Positions 34,639-43,693 of a stretch of 64,000 nt of DNA are shown here, piece after piece. Location: NCBI RefSeq assembly GCF_040932485.1, contig NZ_JBFRBH010000001.1:496001-560000 (forward strand), written 5' to 3'. The DNA comes from Gymnodinialimonas sp. 202GB13-11. Lineage in GTDB: Bacteria > Pseudomonadota > Alphaproteobacteria > Rhodobacterales > Rhodobacteraceae. The notes beneath the pieces were generated by a model. That model searched no databases. It was not told the DNA's origin and saw only the letters and a list, made by a program, of their open reading frames with translations. Both the position numbers and the translations under genes were made by a program. Each line of letters opens with the position of its first letter. Positions within the stretch are counted from its first letter, which is position 1.

Positions 34639-36201
34639 ATGGATGACCTGATCGACGACGACGCACCGGGCGGCAACGCGCCGGAATTCACGGTGTCCGA
34701 GATTTCAGGGGCGGTGAAGCGCACCGTTGAAGGGGCCTTTTCGCATGTGCGGGTGCGGGGTGAGGTCGGACGGTTATCACGGCCCCGGTCTGGGCATATC
34801 TACCTTGACCTGAAAGATGACCGCTCCGTTCTGGCGAGTGTCGTCTGGAAGGGCGTTTCGGCGCGGCTTGCCCACCAACCGGAAGAAGGGATGGAAGTGA
34901 TCGCCTCGGGTCGCCTCACAACCTTTCCCGGCCAATCGAAATACCAATTGGTGATCGACGATATTCGCCCGGCGGGTGCTGGTGCTTTGATGGCGATGCT
35001 GGAGAAGCGCAAACAGGCGCTCGCCGCCGAGGGGCTGTTTGACGAGGCACGCAAGAAGCCGTTGCCGTTTCTGCCGGAAGTGATCGGCGTTGTGACCTCT
35101 CCCTCAGGTGCCGTGATACGCGACATCCTGCACCGACTGCGCGATCGCTTCCCCCGCAAGGTTCTGATCTGGCCTGTGGCCGTTCAGGGTGAACGTTGCG
35201 CTCCAGAAGTGGCGCGGGCGATCCGTGGCTTCAATGCAATGACGCCCGGAGGAGCCTTGCCCCGGCCCGACCTGCTGATCGTGGCACGCGGTGGCGGCTC
35301 GCTCGAGGATCTGTGGGGCTTCAATGAAGAGGCGGTCGTGCGAGCCGCGGCGGAGTCCGTCATTCCTTTGATCTCGGCGGTTGGCCACGAAACCGATACG
35401 ACGCTGATCGACTTTGCGTCTGATTACCGCGCGCCGACGCCCACGGGAGCGGCGGAAAAGGCGGTGCCGGTGCGCATGGATATGCTCAACTGGCTGCGGC
35501 AGCAGGAAGGTATCCTGACCCGCGCCATGACAGGCGGGCTGGCAGCGCGCACGCAGAGGGTGCGGGATGTGGGCCGTGCGCTTCCACGCCCCGATGCGCT
35601 GTTGGAAGCGCCGAGGCAGCGGCTTGACCTTGCAGCGCTGCGCCTTGCCCCGGCCCTCAAAGGACGCACGCAGGAAGCCCGCGCGCGGCTGGACCGTTTG
35701 GCCGCACGGCTGGACCCGGCACTGGAGCGGGCGGTCGCCTCAAAACGGTTGGAGCTTGGGCGCAGCGCAGGTCGGCTCAGCCCGGCCCGGCTGGAGGCGC
35801 TGGTGCGCGAAGGGCGGCGTACGCTGGCGCGCTGGCAGCTTGATCCGCAACGCCTGGCTGCGAGGACGTTGAGGATGGAGGAAGGGTTGCGCACGACCTC
35901 CGCCCGCTTCGCGCAGGTCGCTGAAGTGTCAGTCGCACGGCGCAGGGAAAAGATGGAAAGCCTTGAACGGCTGCGCACGACCTTGGGCTATAAGCAGACG
36001 CTCGCGCGCGGATATGCCGTGATCCGGTCGGGCGAGGCGGTGTTAACCCAAAAGGCTGAGGCTGAAGCGCACCCGGCGCTTGAGATTGAGTTCTCGGACG
36101 GTCGCTTGGGCGTGACGCCAACTGGGGCCGCCCCCAAAGCTGCGCCTCGGAAAACGCCTAAGAAGCCTGAGCCCGGGGGCGGGCAGGGCAGCCTTTTTTA
36201 G
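34639..36201 (+). CDS. xseA: Exodeoxyribonuclease VII large subunit
   Basis: A 520-residue subunit of the single-strand nuclease ExoVII. The N-terminal OB domain (FTVSEISGAVKRTVEGAFSHVRVRGEVGRLSRPRSGHIYLDLKD) is at about 13-56. The catalytic core carries GVVTSPSGAVIRDILHRLRDRFP, RGGGSLEDLWGFNEEAVVRA and VGHETDTTLIDFASDYRAPTPTGAAE, followed by a coiled-coil region and a basic Pro-rich end. No xseB is next to it. The zero-base junction with paralog B implies strong translational coupling, so the nuclease subunit may share Pho-box control. Confidence 0.96.
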   Translation: MDDLIDDDAPGGNAPEFTVSEISGAVKRTVEGAFSHVRVRGEVGRLSRPRSGHIYLDLKDDRSVLASVVWKGVSARLAHQPEEGMEVIASGRLTTFPGQSKYQLVIDDIRPAGAGALMAMLEKRKQALAAEGLFDEARKKPLPFLPEVIGVVTSPSGAVIRDILHRLRDRFPRKVLIWPVAVQGERCAPEVARAIRGFNAMTPGGALPRPDLLIVARGGGSLEDLWGFNEEAVVRAAAESVIPLISAVGHETDTTLIDFASDYRAPTPTGAAEKAVPVRMDMLNWLRQQEGILTRAMTGGLAARTQRVRDVGRALPRPDALLEAPRQRLDLAALRLAPALKGRTQEARARLDRLAARLDPALERAVASKRLELGRSAGRLSPARLEALVREGRRTLARWQLDPQRLAARTLRMEEGLRTTSARFAQVAEVSVARRREKMESLERLRTTLGYKQTLARGYAVIRSGEAVLTQKAEAEAHPALEIEFSDGRLGVTPTGAAPKAAPRKTPKKPEPGGGQGSLF

Positions 36202-36219
36202 GCAGCCCCGTCCAAGTGT

Positions 36220-37278
36220 TCAGCGGCCACGAATGCGCGGGTCCAACGCGTCCCGCAGGCCGTCTCCGATATAGTTCACTGACAGCACGGTCAGCGAGAT
36301 GAAGACGCCGGGCCAAATCACCCGTTCGGGGTAAGAGCTAAGCCAATCGGTGCCATCAAACAGGATGCGGCCCCATGTCGGGAAATCCGAAGGGAAGCCG
36401 AGGCCCAAGAAGGACAGGGCGGATTCAGTGATGATCGCGTTGGCAATGCCAAGCGTGGCCGAGACCATGATCGCCGACATAACGTTGGGCAGGATGTGCC
36501 GCCCAATCATGTTCGACGATTTGGTGCCGATGGACCGCGCGGCCAGAACGAACTCCCGCTCCTTCAGGGCAAGCACGTCCCCGCGCACCACGCGGGCCGT
36601 TTGCATCCAGGACGTCAGGCCGATCACCACGACGATCAGCACGAATATCCCGCCCTCCGGACCGAAGGCATTTCGAAGCTGATCACGGAACAGCATGATG
36701 ATAACCAGCAGCAATGGCAATAGCGGGATGGCGAGGAACAGGTCGGTCAGGCGCATCAGAATCCCGTCGAGCGACCGGAAATATCCCGCCAATACGCCGA
36801 TCATCGTGCCGAAGAACAGGGCCAGCAACATAGCCGTTAGCCCCACAGCGATGGAGGTCTGCCCACCGGTCATCAGGCGCGCAAGCATGTCGCGGCCCAA
36901 CTGATCGGTGCCAAGCGGATGCGCCCAGGAGACTTTCAGGAACAGCCCCGGATTGGCACGGCTGAACTCCTCTGGTGCTGCAAAACAGCTCGTCATCAAG
37001 CGGAACCAATCCCCCCACGTCTCGGCCCCGGGGCGAAGGCAGACGAGAATGTGGTTCGAGTTGCGGGCGCGGATATCGGCGTATTGCGGATCGACCGTCC
37101 AGATCAGCGGGCCGATCAGGATGAAGGCCAAAGCGAAGATGAAGAAGCCCAGTCCGAAGAGCGCGCCCTTGTGGGTTTTGAATTGATCCCAGACGTCGAA
37201 CCATTGGTTGCGGGGGGGGCGTTCCTGAATGGTGCGGGAGACGCCGGCATCTGCTTGGGGGGGGACAGCTTCAGTCAT
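36220..37278 (-). CDS. Peptide/nickel-type ABC transporter permease (DppC family)
   Basis: A 352-residue membrane permease. An N-terminal cytoplasmic stretch and first helix (LFGLGFFIFALAFILIGPLIW, about 40-60) precede a large periplasmic loop; the BPD_transp_1 core has five helices and the EAA loop REFVLAARSIGTKSSNMIGRHILPNV, which contacts the ATPase. The C-terminus reads YIGDGLRDALDPRIRGR as in DppC/OppC. It overlaps dppB by 8 nt and is the last gene of the minus-strand importer operon. Confidence 0.93.
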   Translation of the reverse strand: MTEAVPPQADAGVSRTIQERPPRNQWFDVWDQFKTHKGALFGLGFFIFALAFILIGPLIWTVDPQYADIRARNSNHILVCLRPGAETWGDWFRLMTSCFAAPEEFSRANPGLFLKVSWAHPLGTDQLGRDMLARLMTGGQTSIAVGLTAMLLALFFGTMIGVLAGYFRSLDGILMRLTDLFLAIPLLPLLLVIIMLFRDQLRNAFGPEGGIFVLIVVVIGLTSWMQTARVVRGDVLALKEREFVLAARSIGTKSSNMIGRHILPNVMSAIMVSATLGIANAIITESALSFLGLGFPSDFPTWGRILFDGTDWLSSYPERVIWPGVFISLTVLSVNYIGDGLRDALDPRIRGR

Positions 37279-38293
37279 AGCGAATCCTCGGGTCCAGCAC
37301 GCCGTAGAGTATGTCGGCGATCAGATTGAACAGAACGATCAGCACGGCGAAGATGAAGCTGACAGTCTGCACGACGGGCACATCGCCCGCCTGAATAGCA
37401 ACGATCAGAAGTTGTCCGATGCCGTTCACCTTGAAGACCTGCTCGGTGATGATTGCGCCGCCAAAGACGGCGGGCACGTTCAGCGCAATTACAGTGACCA
37501 CCGGGATCATCGAGTTCCGCAGCACATGGACCAGCACCACTGTTTTCTCGCCCAACCCTTTGGCGCGGGCTGTGCGCACGTAATCCTGATTGAGATTGTC
37601 GAGCATGGAGGCCCGCATGTAACGGCTGATCTGGGCGGCGTTGAACAATCCCAGAACCATCACCGGCATGATCATTTGCCGGAACTGGGTTTTGAACGTC
37701 TCCCAATCCACGACCTCAAGTGTCGTGTCGTAGACCGAGGGCAGCCAGAAGATACTGTCCTGATCGATCCAAACCGAGAAGATCACGATGAACAGAACGC
37801 CCGTGAAGAAGGTCGGAACCGAGAAGCCGAGCATCGAGATGAACGTGCCTAGCTGGTCGAAGACCGAGTATTGCTTGTAGGCCGAGATGATGCCGAGGGG
37901 CAGGGCGATGACAACGCCCACGATGTAAGACGTGCCCACGACCCACAGGGTCTGCGGCATCCGCTCTCCCACCCATTCAAAGACGGGCGCGCGGGTCTGG
38001 TACGAGATGATGCGCGGCCCATCGGGTGCCCATGCCGTGCCGAACCAGCCGTCGATGGCGTGTAACGGTTCGTCCCACACCATCAGCTTCAGCCATTTCA
38101 AGTATTGGATCAGAAGCGGGTCGTTCACGCCAAGGCTTTCGCGGATCTGTTCGCGCACCTCTGGCGGGATGGTCAGCGGCAGGCCTGCGGTTGGGTCCGA
38201 CGGGCTGAGCTTCACGATGATGAAGATGATGAAGCTTATGAACAGCAACGTCGGGACAGCAAGGATCAGGCGGCGGATGGTGTAGGTTAGCAT
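37271..38293 (-). CDS. Peptide/nickel-type ABC transporter permease (DppB family)
   Basis: A 340-residue permease with the DppB start MLTYTIRRLILAVPTLLFISFIIFIIV, LSPSDPTAGLP and the conserved TSYIVGVVIALPLGIISAYKQYSVFDQL. The EAA loop is QDYVRTARAKGLGEKTVVLVHVLRNSMIPVVTVIALNVPAVFGGAIITEQVF and the end NLIADILYGVLDPRIRYD. Only one base separates it from the stop of the upstream small secreted protein, so all are one operon. Confidence 0.94.
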   Translation of the reverse strand: MLTYTIRRLILAVPTLLFISFIIFIIVKLSPSDPTAGLPLTIPPEVREQIRESLGVNDPLLIQYLKWLKLMVWDEPLHAIDGWFGTAWAPDGPRIISYQTRAPVFEWVGERMPQTLWVVGTSYIVGVVIALPLGIISAYKQYSVFDQLGTFISMLGFSVPTFFTGVLFIVIFSVWIDQDSIFWLPSVYDTTLEVVDWETFKTQFRQMIMPVMVLGLFNAAQISRYMRASMLDNLNQDYVRTARAKGLGEKTVVLVHVLRNSMIPVVTVIALNVPAVFGGAIITEQVFKVNGIGQLLIVAIQAGDVPVVQTVSFIFAVLIVLFNLIADILYGVLDPRIRYD

Positions 38294-38294
38294 C

Positions 38295-38669
38295 TCAGGC
38301 GGCCTCTCGTGCAGAACATGCAGCGATGTGGCTGATGCCGTCGCTGGAATAGAGCGTCATCTCGATGCCTTGTGCGTCGAATTCGAGGATCATGCCCGCA
38401 TTGTCCGTGTTGATGTAGGTCAGAGCGCCCGAAGACATATCAGCGCTCAGGTCGTTCATGGCGAGGTCGAGGCGGGTGGTTTCTCCGGCCATCTCGACGG
38501 TCGCGGATTGCGCGGTCCAGTCGAAGGTGATGCCGAGAACCATGAAGGATTGGGTGCATCCGTCTGTCCTGCAGTAATCAGACCCGACACAATCCATCGC
38601 GCCAAATGCGCTCGCGGTCTGCGCGAGGGCGGTCAGGCCAAGGGCCAACGGGAGGACGGCTAAAGTCAT
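38295..38669 (-). CDS. Small secreted cysteine-containing protein inside the importer operon
   Basis: A 124-residue protein with a signal peptide (about 1-21, cut after ASA) and four cysteines in the mature part (MDCVGSDYCRTDGC and AACSAREAA), fitting two disulfides in the periplasm. The middle is beta-rich. It sits between the substrate-binding protein (57-bp gap) and the dppB-like permease (1-bp gap), an unusual place for an unknown gene. It might assist substrate capture or be a passenger. No family recognised. Confidence 0.7.
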   Translation of the reverse strand: MTLAVLPLALGLTALAQTASAFGAMDCVGSDYCRTDGCTQSFMVLGITFDWTAQSATVEMAGETTRLDLAMNDLSADMSSGALTYINTDNAGMILEFDAQGIEMTLYSSDGISHIAACSAREAA

Positions 38670-38726
38670 GGGGTTCTGGTGCAGAGATTGGCCCGCGCGA
38701 GGAACCCCGCGCGGGCCGTGATCACA

Positions 38727-40445
38727 TCACTCGGGGATGCGGTGCCATTCGGCGATGTTCCACAGCTCCGAATCCCAGTCGGACATGCGGATGCCGCCGA
38801 GGGAGTTGGCGTGTGCGGACACGCCGCCACGGTGGATCAGCGGAATGATCGAGCCGGACTGAACGAGCATGTCGTTCATCGCCATGGCCAGTTCACCGCG
38901 ACGCGCGAGGTCAGCCGTGCCGGCCATTTCGTCGATCAGGGCATCATAGTCTTCGGAGCAGAAGCGCTGGATGTTGGAACCCTGCCACTGCGTTGCAGGC
39001 GACGGGATTTCGTCACAGGCCCAGTTGGCCATATAGGCCTGCGGGTCCACACCAGCGAAGTTGTTGGTGTACATCTCAACGTCTGCATAGAACTTCTGGA
39101 ACGTGTCCGGGGATGCCGGATCGCCGCCGAAGAAGACGGACGCGTCGATGTTGCGCAGCTCGGCGTCGATGCCGATTTCTGCCCACCACTGCTTAACCAG
39201 CGCCTGCGTGTCCTGACGGACGGCGTTGGTCGAAGTCTGGTAGAGAACGCGCAGCGGCGTGCCTTCGTATTCCCGAACGCCGTCGCCATCGGTGTCGAGA
39301 ATGCCAGCTTCATCGAGCAGCGCGTTTGCACCGGCGATGTCCTGCACGAGGCAGCCATCATTGGCGGTCGAAGCATAAAGCTCGGGCGCCGGAAGGACGT
39401 TACAGGTGGGCTGTCCGCCTGCGCCGTAGCCGACTTCCACCAGCAGGGCACGGTCGATGGCCATCGACATGGCCTGCGTGATCACCGGGTTGGTCAGGAA
39501 CGGGTGCGCGCCTGCCTCAGCGGTGGAGCGGATGTCGCCCAGGGCTGGGTCGGGGTTGAGCTGGTTCATGTGCAGACGCTCAACGGACGTACCGAATGCG
39601 GTCACAACCGTGCCGTTTCCTTGCGCTTCCATCTGCGCGAGGATCGTCGGGTCGATCTGCAGGTTCCAGGCGTAGTCAAACTCGCCCGTTTCCAGAACCG
39701 AACGTGCGGCTGCCGTCGCATCGCCGCCACCTTTGAAGGTCACGGTTGCGAAGTGCGGCTGATCCGGCACGCGGTAATTGTCGTTTGCCGCGAATTCGAT
39801 CACGTCGTTCGGGCGGAAGTCCGTCACCACAAACGGGCCGGTGCCGATGGGGCCAAAGTTGGCCTCGGTGCATTCCGGTGCACGCGCGCCAAGGCAGTCA
39901 GCGAACTGAGCGGCCTGAATGATCGGGCTCTCCGAGCCGACAAGCGCGGTGTAGGGGAACGGCGTCGGTGCTGCGAAGTTGATTTCGATCGTCAGATCAT
40001 CAACGGCCACGATGCTTTCTACACCATCAAAGTAGCTGGCCTGCGCGCAGCCGCCTTCGGGGTGGGTGCAGTATTCCCAGGTGAACACGGCGTCTGCCGC
40101 GGTCAGCGGTGTGCCATCCGACCAGGTCACGCCTTCCTGAAGCTGCCAAGTGATCTGCGTCAGATCCTCGGACACGCCGCCATTCTCGACGGTCGGAATG
40201 TCCGCGGCGAGCCACGGAACCATCGTGCCGGTGTCATCGAAGCGCGCGAGCGATTCCAGCACCAGCGAGGCCGACTCGACCTCTTTCGTGCCGCCCGAAA
40301 GGTACGGGTTCAGCGTCGAAGGCGCTTGCCAATAGATGATGTTTAGGTGGCCCGACCCGCCGCGGGCGAGGTGCCCGTCGGCCCAGGCGGCCATCGGAGC
40401 CATGGCCAGTGCGGCCGCTCCGAGCATAAGAATTTTGCGTGTCAT
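38727..40445 (-). CDS. Family 5 peptide-type ABC substrate-binding protein
   Basis: A 572-residue periplasmic protein. Signal peptide MTRKILMLGAAALAMAPMAAWA, then the SBP_bac_5 fold: LNIIYWQAPSTLNPYLSGGTKEVE, GVTWSDGTPLTAADAVFTWEY, FGPIGTGPFVVTDFRPND and TNPVITQAMSMAIDRALLVEVGYGAGGQPTCN. Such proteins bind di- or oligopeptides, or peptide-like opines and lactams. The frame is open to 40631; ATG 40445 is chosen for the signal peptide, although ATG 40454, 3 nt after AAGGAG, is also possible. First gene of the minus-strand importer operon; the ATPase is encoded divergently. Confidence 0.92.
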   Translation of the reverse strand: MTRKILMLGAAALAMAPMAAWADGHLARGGSGHLNIIYWQAPSTLNPYLSGGTKEVESASLVLESLARFDDTGTMVPWLAADIPTVENGGVSEDLTQITWQLQEGVTWSDGTPLTAADAVFTWEYCTHPEGGCAQASYFDGVESIVAVDDLTIEINFAAPTPFPYTALVGSESPIIQAAQFADCLGARAPECTEANFGPIGTGPFVVTDFRPNDVIEFAANDNYRVPDQPHFATVTFKGGGDATAAARSVLETGEFDYAWNLQIDPTILAQMEAQGNGTVVTAFGTSVERLHMNQLNPDPALGDIRSTAEAGAHPFLTNPVITQAMSMAIDRALLVEVGYGAGGQPTCNVLPAPELYASTANDGCLVQDIAGANALLDEAGILDTDGDGVREYEGTPLRVLYQTSTNAVRQDTQALVKQWWAEIGIDAELRNIDASVFFGGDPASPDTFQKFYADVEMYTNNFAGVDPQAYMANWACDEIPSPATQWQGSNIQRFCSEDYDALIDEMAGTADLARRGELAMAMNDMLVQSGSIIPLIHRGGVSAHANSLGGIRMSDWDSELWNIAEWHRIPE

Positions 40446-40713
40446 TGGTGTCATTCTCTCCTTGTTGGACGCTCTTGCCTCTGATGGGCATATCGCCTTA
40501 CCGGCGCATACTCGTCTTTCTGGTGGCTGGTGTTTTCCGCCGCAAGCGATGGACAACACACCCTGCCAATTCCTGCATCGTTTGCTTAACGCCGCGAAAA
40601 AGCAAGCCTTCTGCCGTGGCGTCATGCTCAATCAATGGGCAATCGTAGAATTTGACAGCATTCCGGCGCGGTCCTACCGTCACTGCATCATCCCTTCAGG
40701 AGAGAGCCGCCCC

Positions 40714-42534
40714 ATGCTGGATCAGCCCATTGCCCAAGTGCGCAACCTGCGGGTGGAGTTCGAGACAAAGAACGGCACGGTCGTGGGGGTTGAGGATGTC
40801 TCGTTCGACGTTCAGCCCGGCGAAACTGTCTGCATTGTGGGCGAATCCGGGTCGGGCAAATCGGTCTCGTCCCTGTCGCTGATGCGTCTTGTGGAATTTG
40901 GCGGTGGTGAAATAGCAGGCGGGGAGTTGCTGTTTGACCGCGGCGGGAAAGAGCCTGTGGACCTTGCCAAGCAAGGCACAGGCGCGATGCGCACGATCCG
41001 TGGCAATGACATCGGCATGATCTTTCAGGAGCCGATGACGGCCCTGAATCCAGTCTTCACAATCGAGCGGCAACTGACCGAAGGCCTGCGCAAGCATCTG
41101 AACATGAGCGGTGAGAAGGCCCGGGCGCGTGCGCTGGAGCTGATGAATCTTGTCCGCATCCCCGAGCCTGAGCGCCGCCTGCAACAATATCCCCATGAGC
41201 TGTCCGGGGGTATGCGCCAGCGCATCGTGATTGCCATGGCACTCGCCTGCGAGCCGCGCATTCTTATAGCAGATGAGCCGACGACGGCGCTTGATGTGAC
41301 CATCCAGGCTGAGATTCTGGCGCTCATTAACCGGCTCAAGAACGAGACGGGCACCAGCGTTCTGTTCATCACCCACGATATGGCCGTGGTCGCGCAAATG
41401 GCCGACCGCGTGATCGTCATGTACCGGGGGCGAAAGGTCGAAGAGGGGCCGGTTGAGCAAATCTTCAACGACCCGCAGCACGAATACACCAAGGCGCTTT
41501 TGGCGGCAGTGCCAAAGCTTGGCGAAATGCGCGGCAAGGATTTGCCTGAGCCGATGAAGCTATTGGGGCGGGAGGGGCAGCCCACGAAACCGATCGAGGG
41601 CACCGAAAAGCTGCTTTTGAAGGTCGATAACCTCGTGACCCGCTTTCCTGTACGCGGCGGCCTGTTGCGGCGCACAGTTGCGCAGGTTCACGCGGTCGAG
41701 GATGTTTCCCTTCGCCTGAATGCCGGGCGCACCCTGTCGCTTGTGGGCGAATCCGGTTGCGGAAAATCCACCTGCGGGCGCTCCATCTTGCGGCTGGTGG
41801 AACCTGAATCCGGCACGATTGAACTGGACGGCGCCGATGTGCGTGCCATGACGCCAAGCCAGCTGCGGCGCGCGCGCCAAGACATGCAGATGATCTTCCA
41901 GGATCCGTTTGCCTCGCTGAACCCGCAAATGCGCCTTGGCATTCAGGTGGCAGAGCCTTTGGTCAACTACGGCCAGTTCAGCGCGCAGGAACGCACCGAC
42001 AAGGTCGCCGCCCTGTTCGACCGGGTGCAATTGCCGCGTGACTACATGCAACGCTACCCGCACGAGCTGTCGGGCGGTCAGCGCCAACGCGTGGCGATTG
42101 CCCGCGCACTGGCCCTGCAACCCAAGCTTATCATCGCGGATGAGGCCGTCTCGGCCCTCGACGTGTCAGTGCAGGCCGAAGTGCTGAACTTGATGATGGA
42201 GTTGCAGCAGGAAATGGGCCTGAGCTACCTGTTCATTTCTCACGATATGGCCGTGGTCGAACGGGTCAGCCATGATGTGGGCGTTATGTATCTGGGCCGG
42301 ATCGTGGAGCTTGGGCCGCGGCAGGCGATTTTCGAAAACCCACAACATCCTTATACGCAGGCGCTTCTGAGCGCCGTTCCGGTTGCAGACCCCGCGCAGC
42401 GGAAAACCGATAAGGATTTGAATTTCAAACCGATCCCGTCGCCGGTCCACCCGCTTGATTACGTTCCGGCGCCTTCCGAATACCGCGAAGTTGGCCCGGG
42501 CCACATGATCCTGACCACCGATAGCGGGTACTGA
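40714..42534 (+). CDS. Fused double ATP-binding subunit of a peptide ABC importer (DppDF type)
   Basis: A 606-residue protein with two complete ABC modules. Module 1: Walker A GESGSGKS (about 43-50), signature LSGGMRQRIVIAMAL, Walker B ILIADEPTTALDVT. Module 2: GESGCGKS (about 348-355), LSGGQRQRVAIARAL, IIADEAVSALDVS. Each ends in the oligopeptide-transporter C-domain (NPQHPYTQALLSAVP). CAGGAGAG at 40697-40704 supports ATG 40714 rather than the open frame from 40336. It powers the divergently encoded permeases and begins the plus-strand operon with argE, the DAO and the M20 genes. Confidence 0.94.
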   Translation: MLDQPIAQVRNLRVEFETKNGTVVGVEDVSFDVQPGETVCIVGESGSGKSVSSLSLMRLVEFGGGEIAGGELLFDRGGKEPVDLAKQGTGAMRTIRGNDIGMIFQEPMTALNPVFTIERQLTEGLRKHLNMSGEKARARALELMNLVRIPEPERRLQQYPHELSGGMRQRIVIAMALACEPRILIADEPTTALDVTIQAEILALINRLKNETGTSVLFITHDMAVVAQMADRVIVMYRGRKVEEGPVEQIFNDPQHEYTKALLAAVPKLGEMRGKDLPEPMKLLGREGQPTKPIEGTEKLLLKVDNLVTRFPVRGGLLRRTVAQVHAVEDVSLRLNAGRTLSLVGESGCGKSTCGRSILRLVEPESGTIELDGADVRAMTPSQLRRARQDMQMIFQDPFASLNPQMRLGIQVAEPLVNYGQFSAQERTDKVAALFDRVQLPRDYMQRYPHELSGGQRQRVAIARALALQPKLIIADEAVSALDVSVQAEVLNLMMELQQEMGLSYLFISHDMAVVERVSHDVGVMYLGRIVELGPRQAIFENPQHPYTQALLSAVPVADPAQRKTDKDLNFKPIPSPVHPLDYVPAPSEYREVGPGHMILTTDSGY

Positions 42535-42538
42535 TCCG

Positions 42539-43693
42539 ATGGCCGAAACACTCTCGCCACGCGCGCTGATGGAAAAGCTCGTCAGCTTCCCGACCGTCAG
42601 CCGGGATAGTAATCTGGGCCTTGTCGATTGGGTCGAGGGATACTTGGATGATCACGGCATTTCGGCAGCCCGCGACTATGACGAGACGGGGCAAAAGGCC
42701 TCCCTATTCGCACATATCGGGCCGGAGGAAGACGGCGGCGTGATCCTGTCGGGCCATACGGATGTAGTGCCGGTCGATGGCCAGGCTTGGGACACCGACC
42801 CGTTCACCGTGACCGAGAAGGGCGGAAAGCTCTACGGACGCGGCACCTGTGACATGAAGGGCTTTGACGCGCTCGCGATCTGGGCCGTGGTTGAGGCGAA
42901 ACGGCGCGGCGTGACGCGGCCCGTACAGCTGGCACTCAGCCGCGATGAAGAGGTGGGCTGCGTCGGTGCGCCCCCGATGATCGAAGCGATGCAGGGCGTG
43001 GTGCCCAAGGCGTCGATGGCCATTATCGGTGAGCCGACCGAAATGGGCATCATCAATGGTCATAAGGGCGGCACCGGGTTCGACCTGCATTTCCACGGAT
43101 TCGAGATCCATTCGTCCCTCCAACCCGACGGCGTGTCGGCCATCATGGAGGCCGCGCGCCTGATCCAATGGGCCAATGAACAGAATGAGGCGAGCGCCGC
43201 CGCCGCTGATCCCGACAGCCCCTATTATCCGAATTTCTCCACGCTCCATGTTGGCATGATCGAAGGCGGCACCGCCCACAACATAACCGCCAAGGATTGC
43301 AAGTTCATGTTCGGTCTGCGCGCTTTGCCCACGGACGATGTGGCGGAGTGGAAAGCGAAGATCCTTGGCAAGATCGCTGAAATCGAAGCTGGCATGAAAG
43401 CCGTCCGGCCCGAGACTGGGATCACCGTCACCCCGCGTTGGGATGTGCCGGGCCTGTGTGCCGAGGATGAGGGCGAGGCCGAGGCTATGGTCCGCCGCCT
43501 GACCGGGCGCAATGGCACGGGCGTCGTGAGCTTTGGCACTGAAGCCGGGCAGTTTCAGGCTGGCGGCTATTCCGCCGTCGTGTGTGGCCCCGGCAATATC
43601 GACCAGGCGCATCAGCCGAATGAATTCATCACGCTGGACCAGTTCCGGCAGGGTGAAGCGTTCATGGAAAACCTTCTAACCGAATTGGCATGA
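42539..43693 (+). CDS. argE: Acetylornithine deacetylase (ArgE-type M20 peptidase)
   Basis: A 384-residue metallo-deacylase. Zinc motifs: ILSGHTDVVPVDGQAWDTDPF (His-x-Asp, about 74-94), GRGTCDMKGFDAL (bridging Asp), SRDEEVGCVGAP (catalytic Glu-Glu), GEPTEM, and AHQPNEFI for the final His. It would hydrolyse N-acetylornithine or related N-acyl amino acids. Because it follows the importer ATPase by 4 nt rather than sitting with arginine genes, a catabolic role is likely. It overlaps the next gene by 4 nt. Confidence 0.9.
   Translation: MAETLSPRALMEKLVSFPTVSRDSNLGLVDWVEGYLDDHGISAARDYDETGQKASLFAHIGPEEDGGVILSGHTDVVPVDGQAWDTDPFTVTEKGGKLYGRGTCDMKGFDALAIWAVVEAKRRGVTRPVQLALSRDEEVGCVGAPPMIEAMQGVVPKASMAIIGEPTEMGIINGHKGGTGFDLHFHGFEIHSSLQPDGVSAIMEAARLIQWANEQNEASAAAADPDSPYYPNFSTLHVGMIEGGTAHNITAKDCKFMFGLRALPTDDVAEWKAKILGKIAEIEAGMKAVRPETGITVTPRWDVPGLCAEDEGEAEAMVRRLTGRNGTGVVSFGTEAGQFQAGGYSAVVCGPGNIDQAHQPNEFITLDQFRQGEAFMENLLTELA

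Noticed and set aside
38679-40346. 555-residue open frame on the plus strand across the substrate-binding protein gene
   Set aside because: It is antisense to a recognised binding-protein gene, has no ribosome site and no family pattern.
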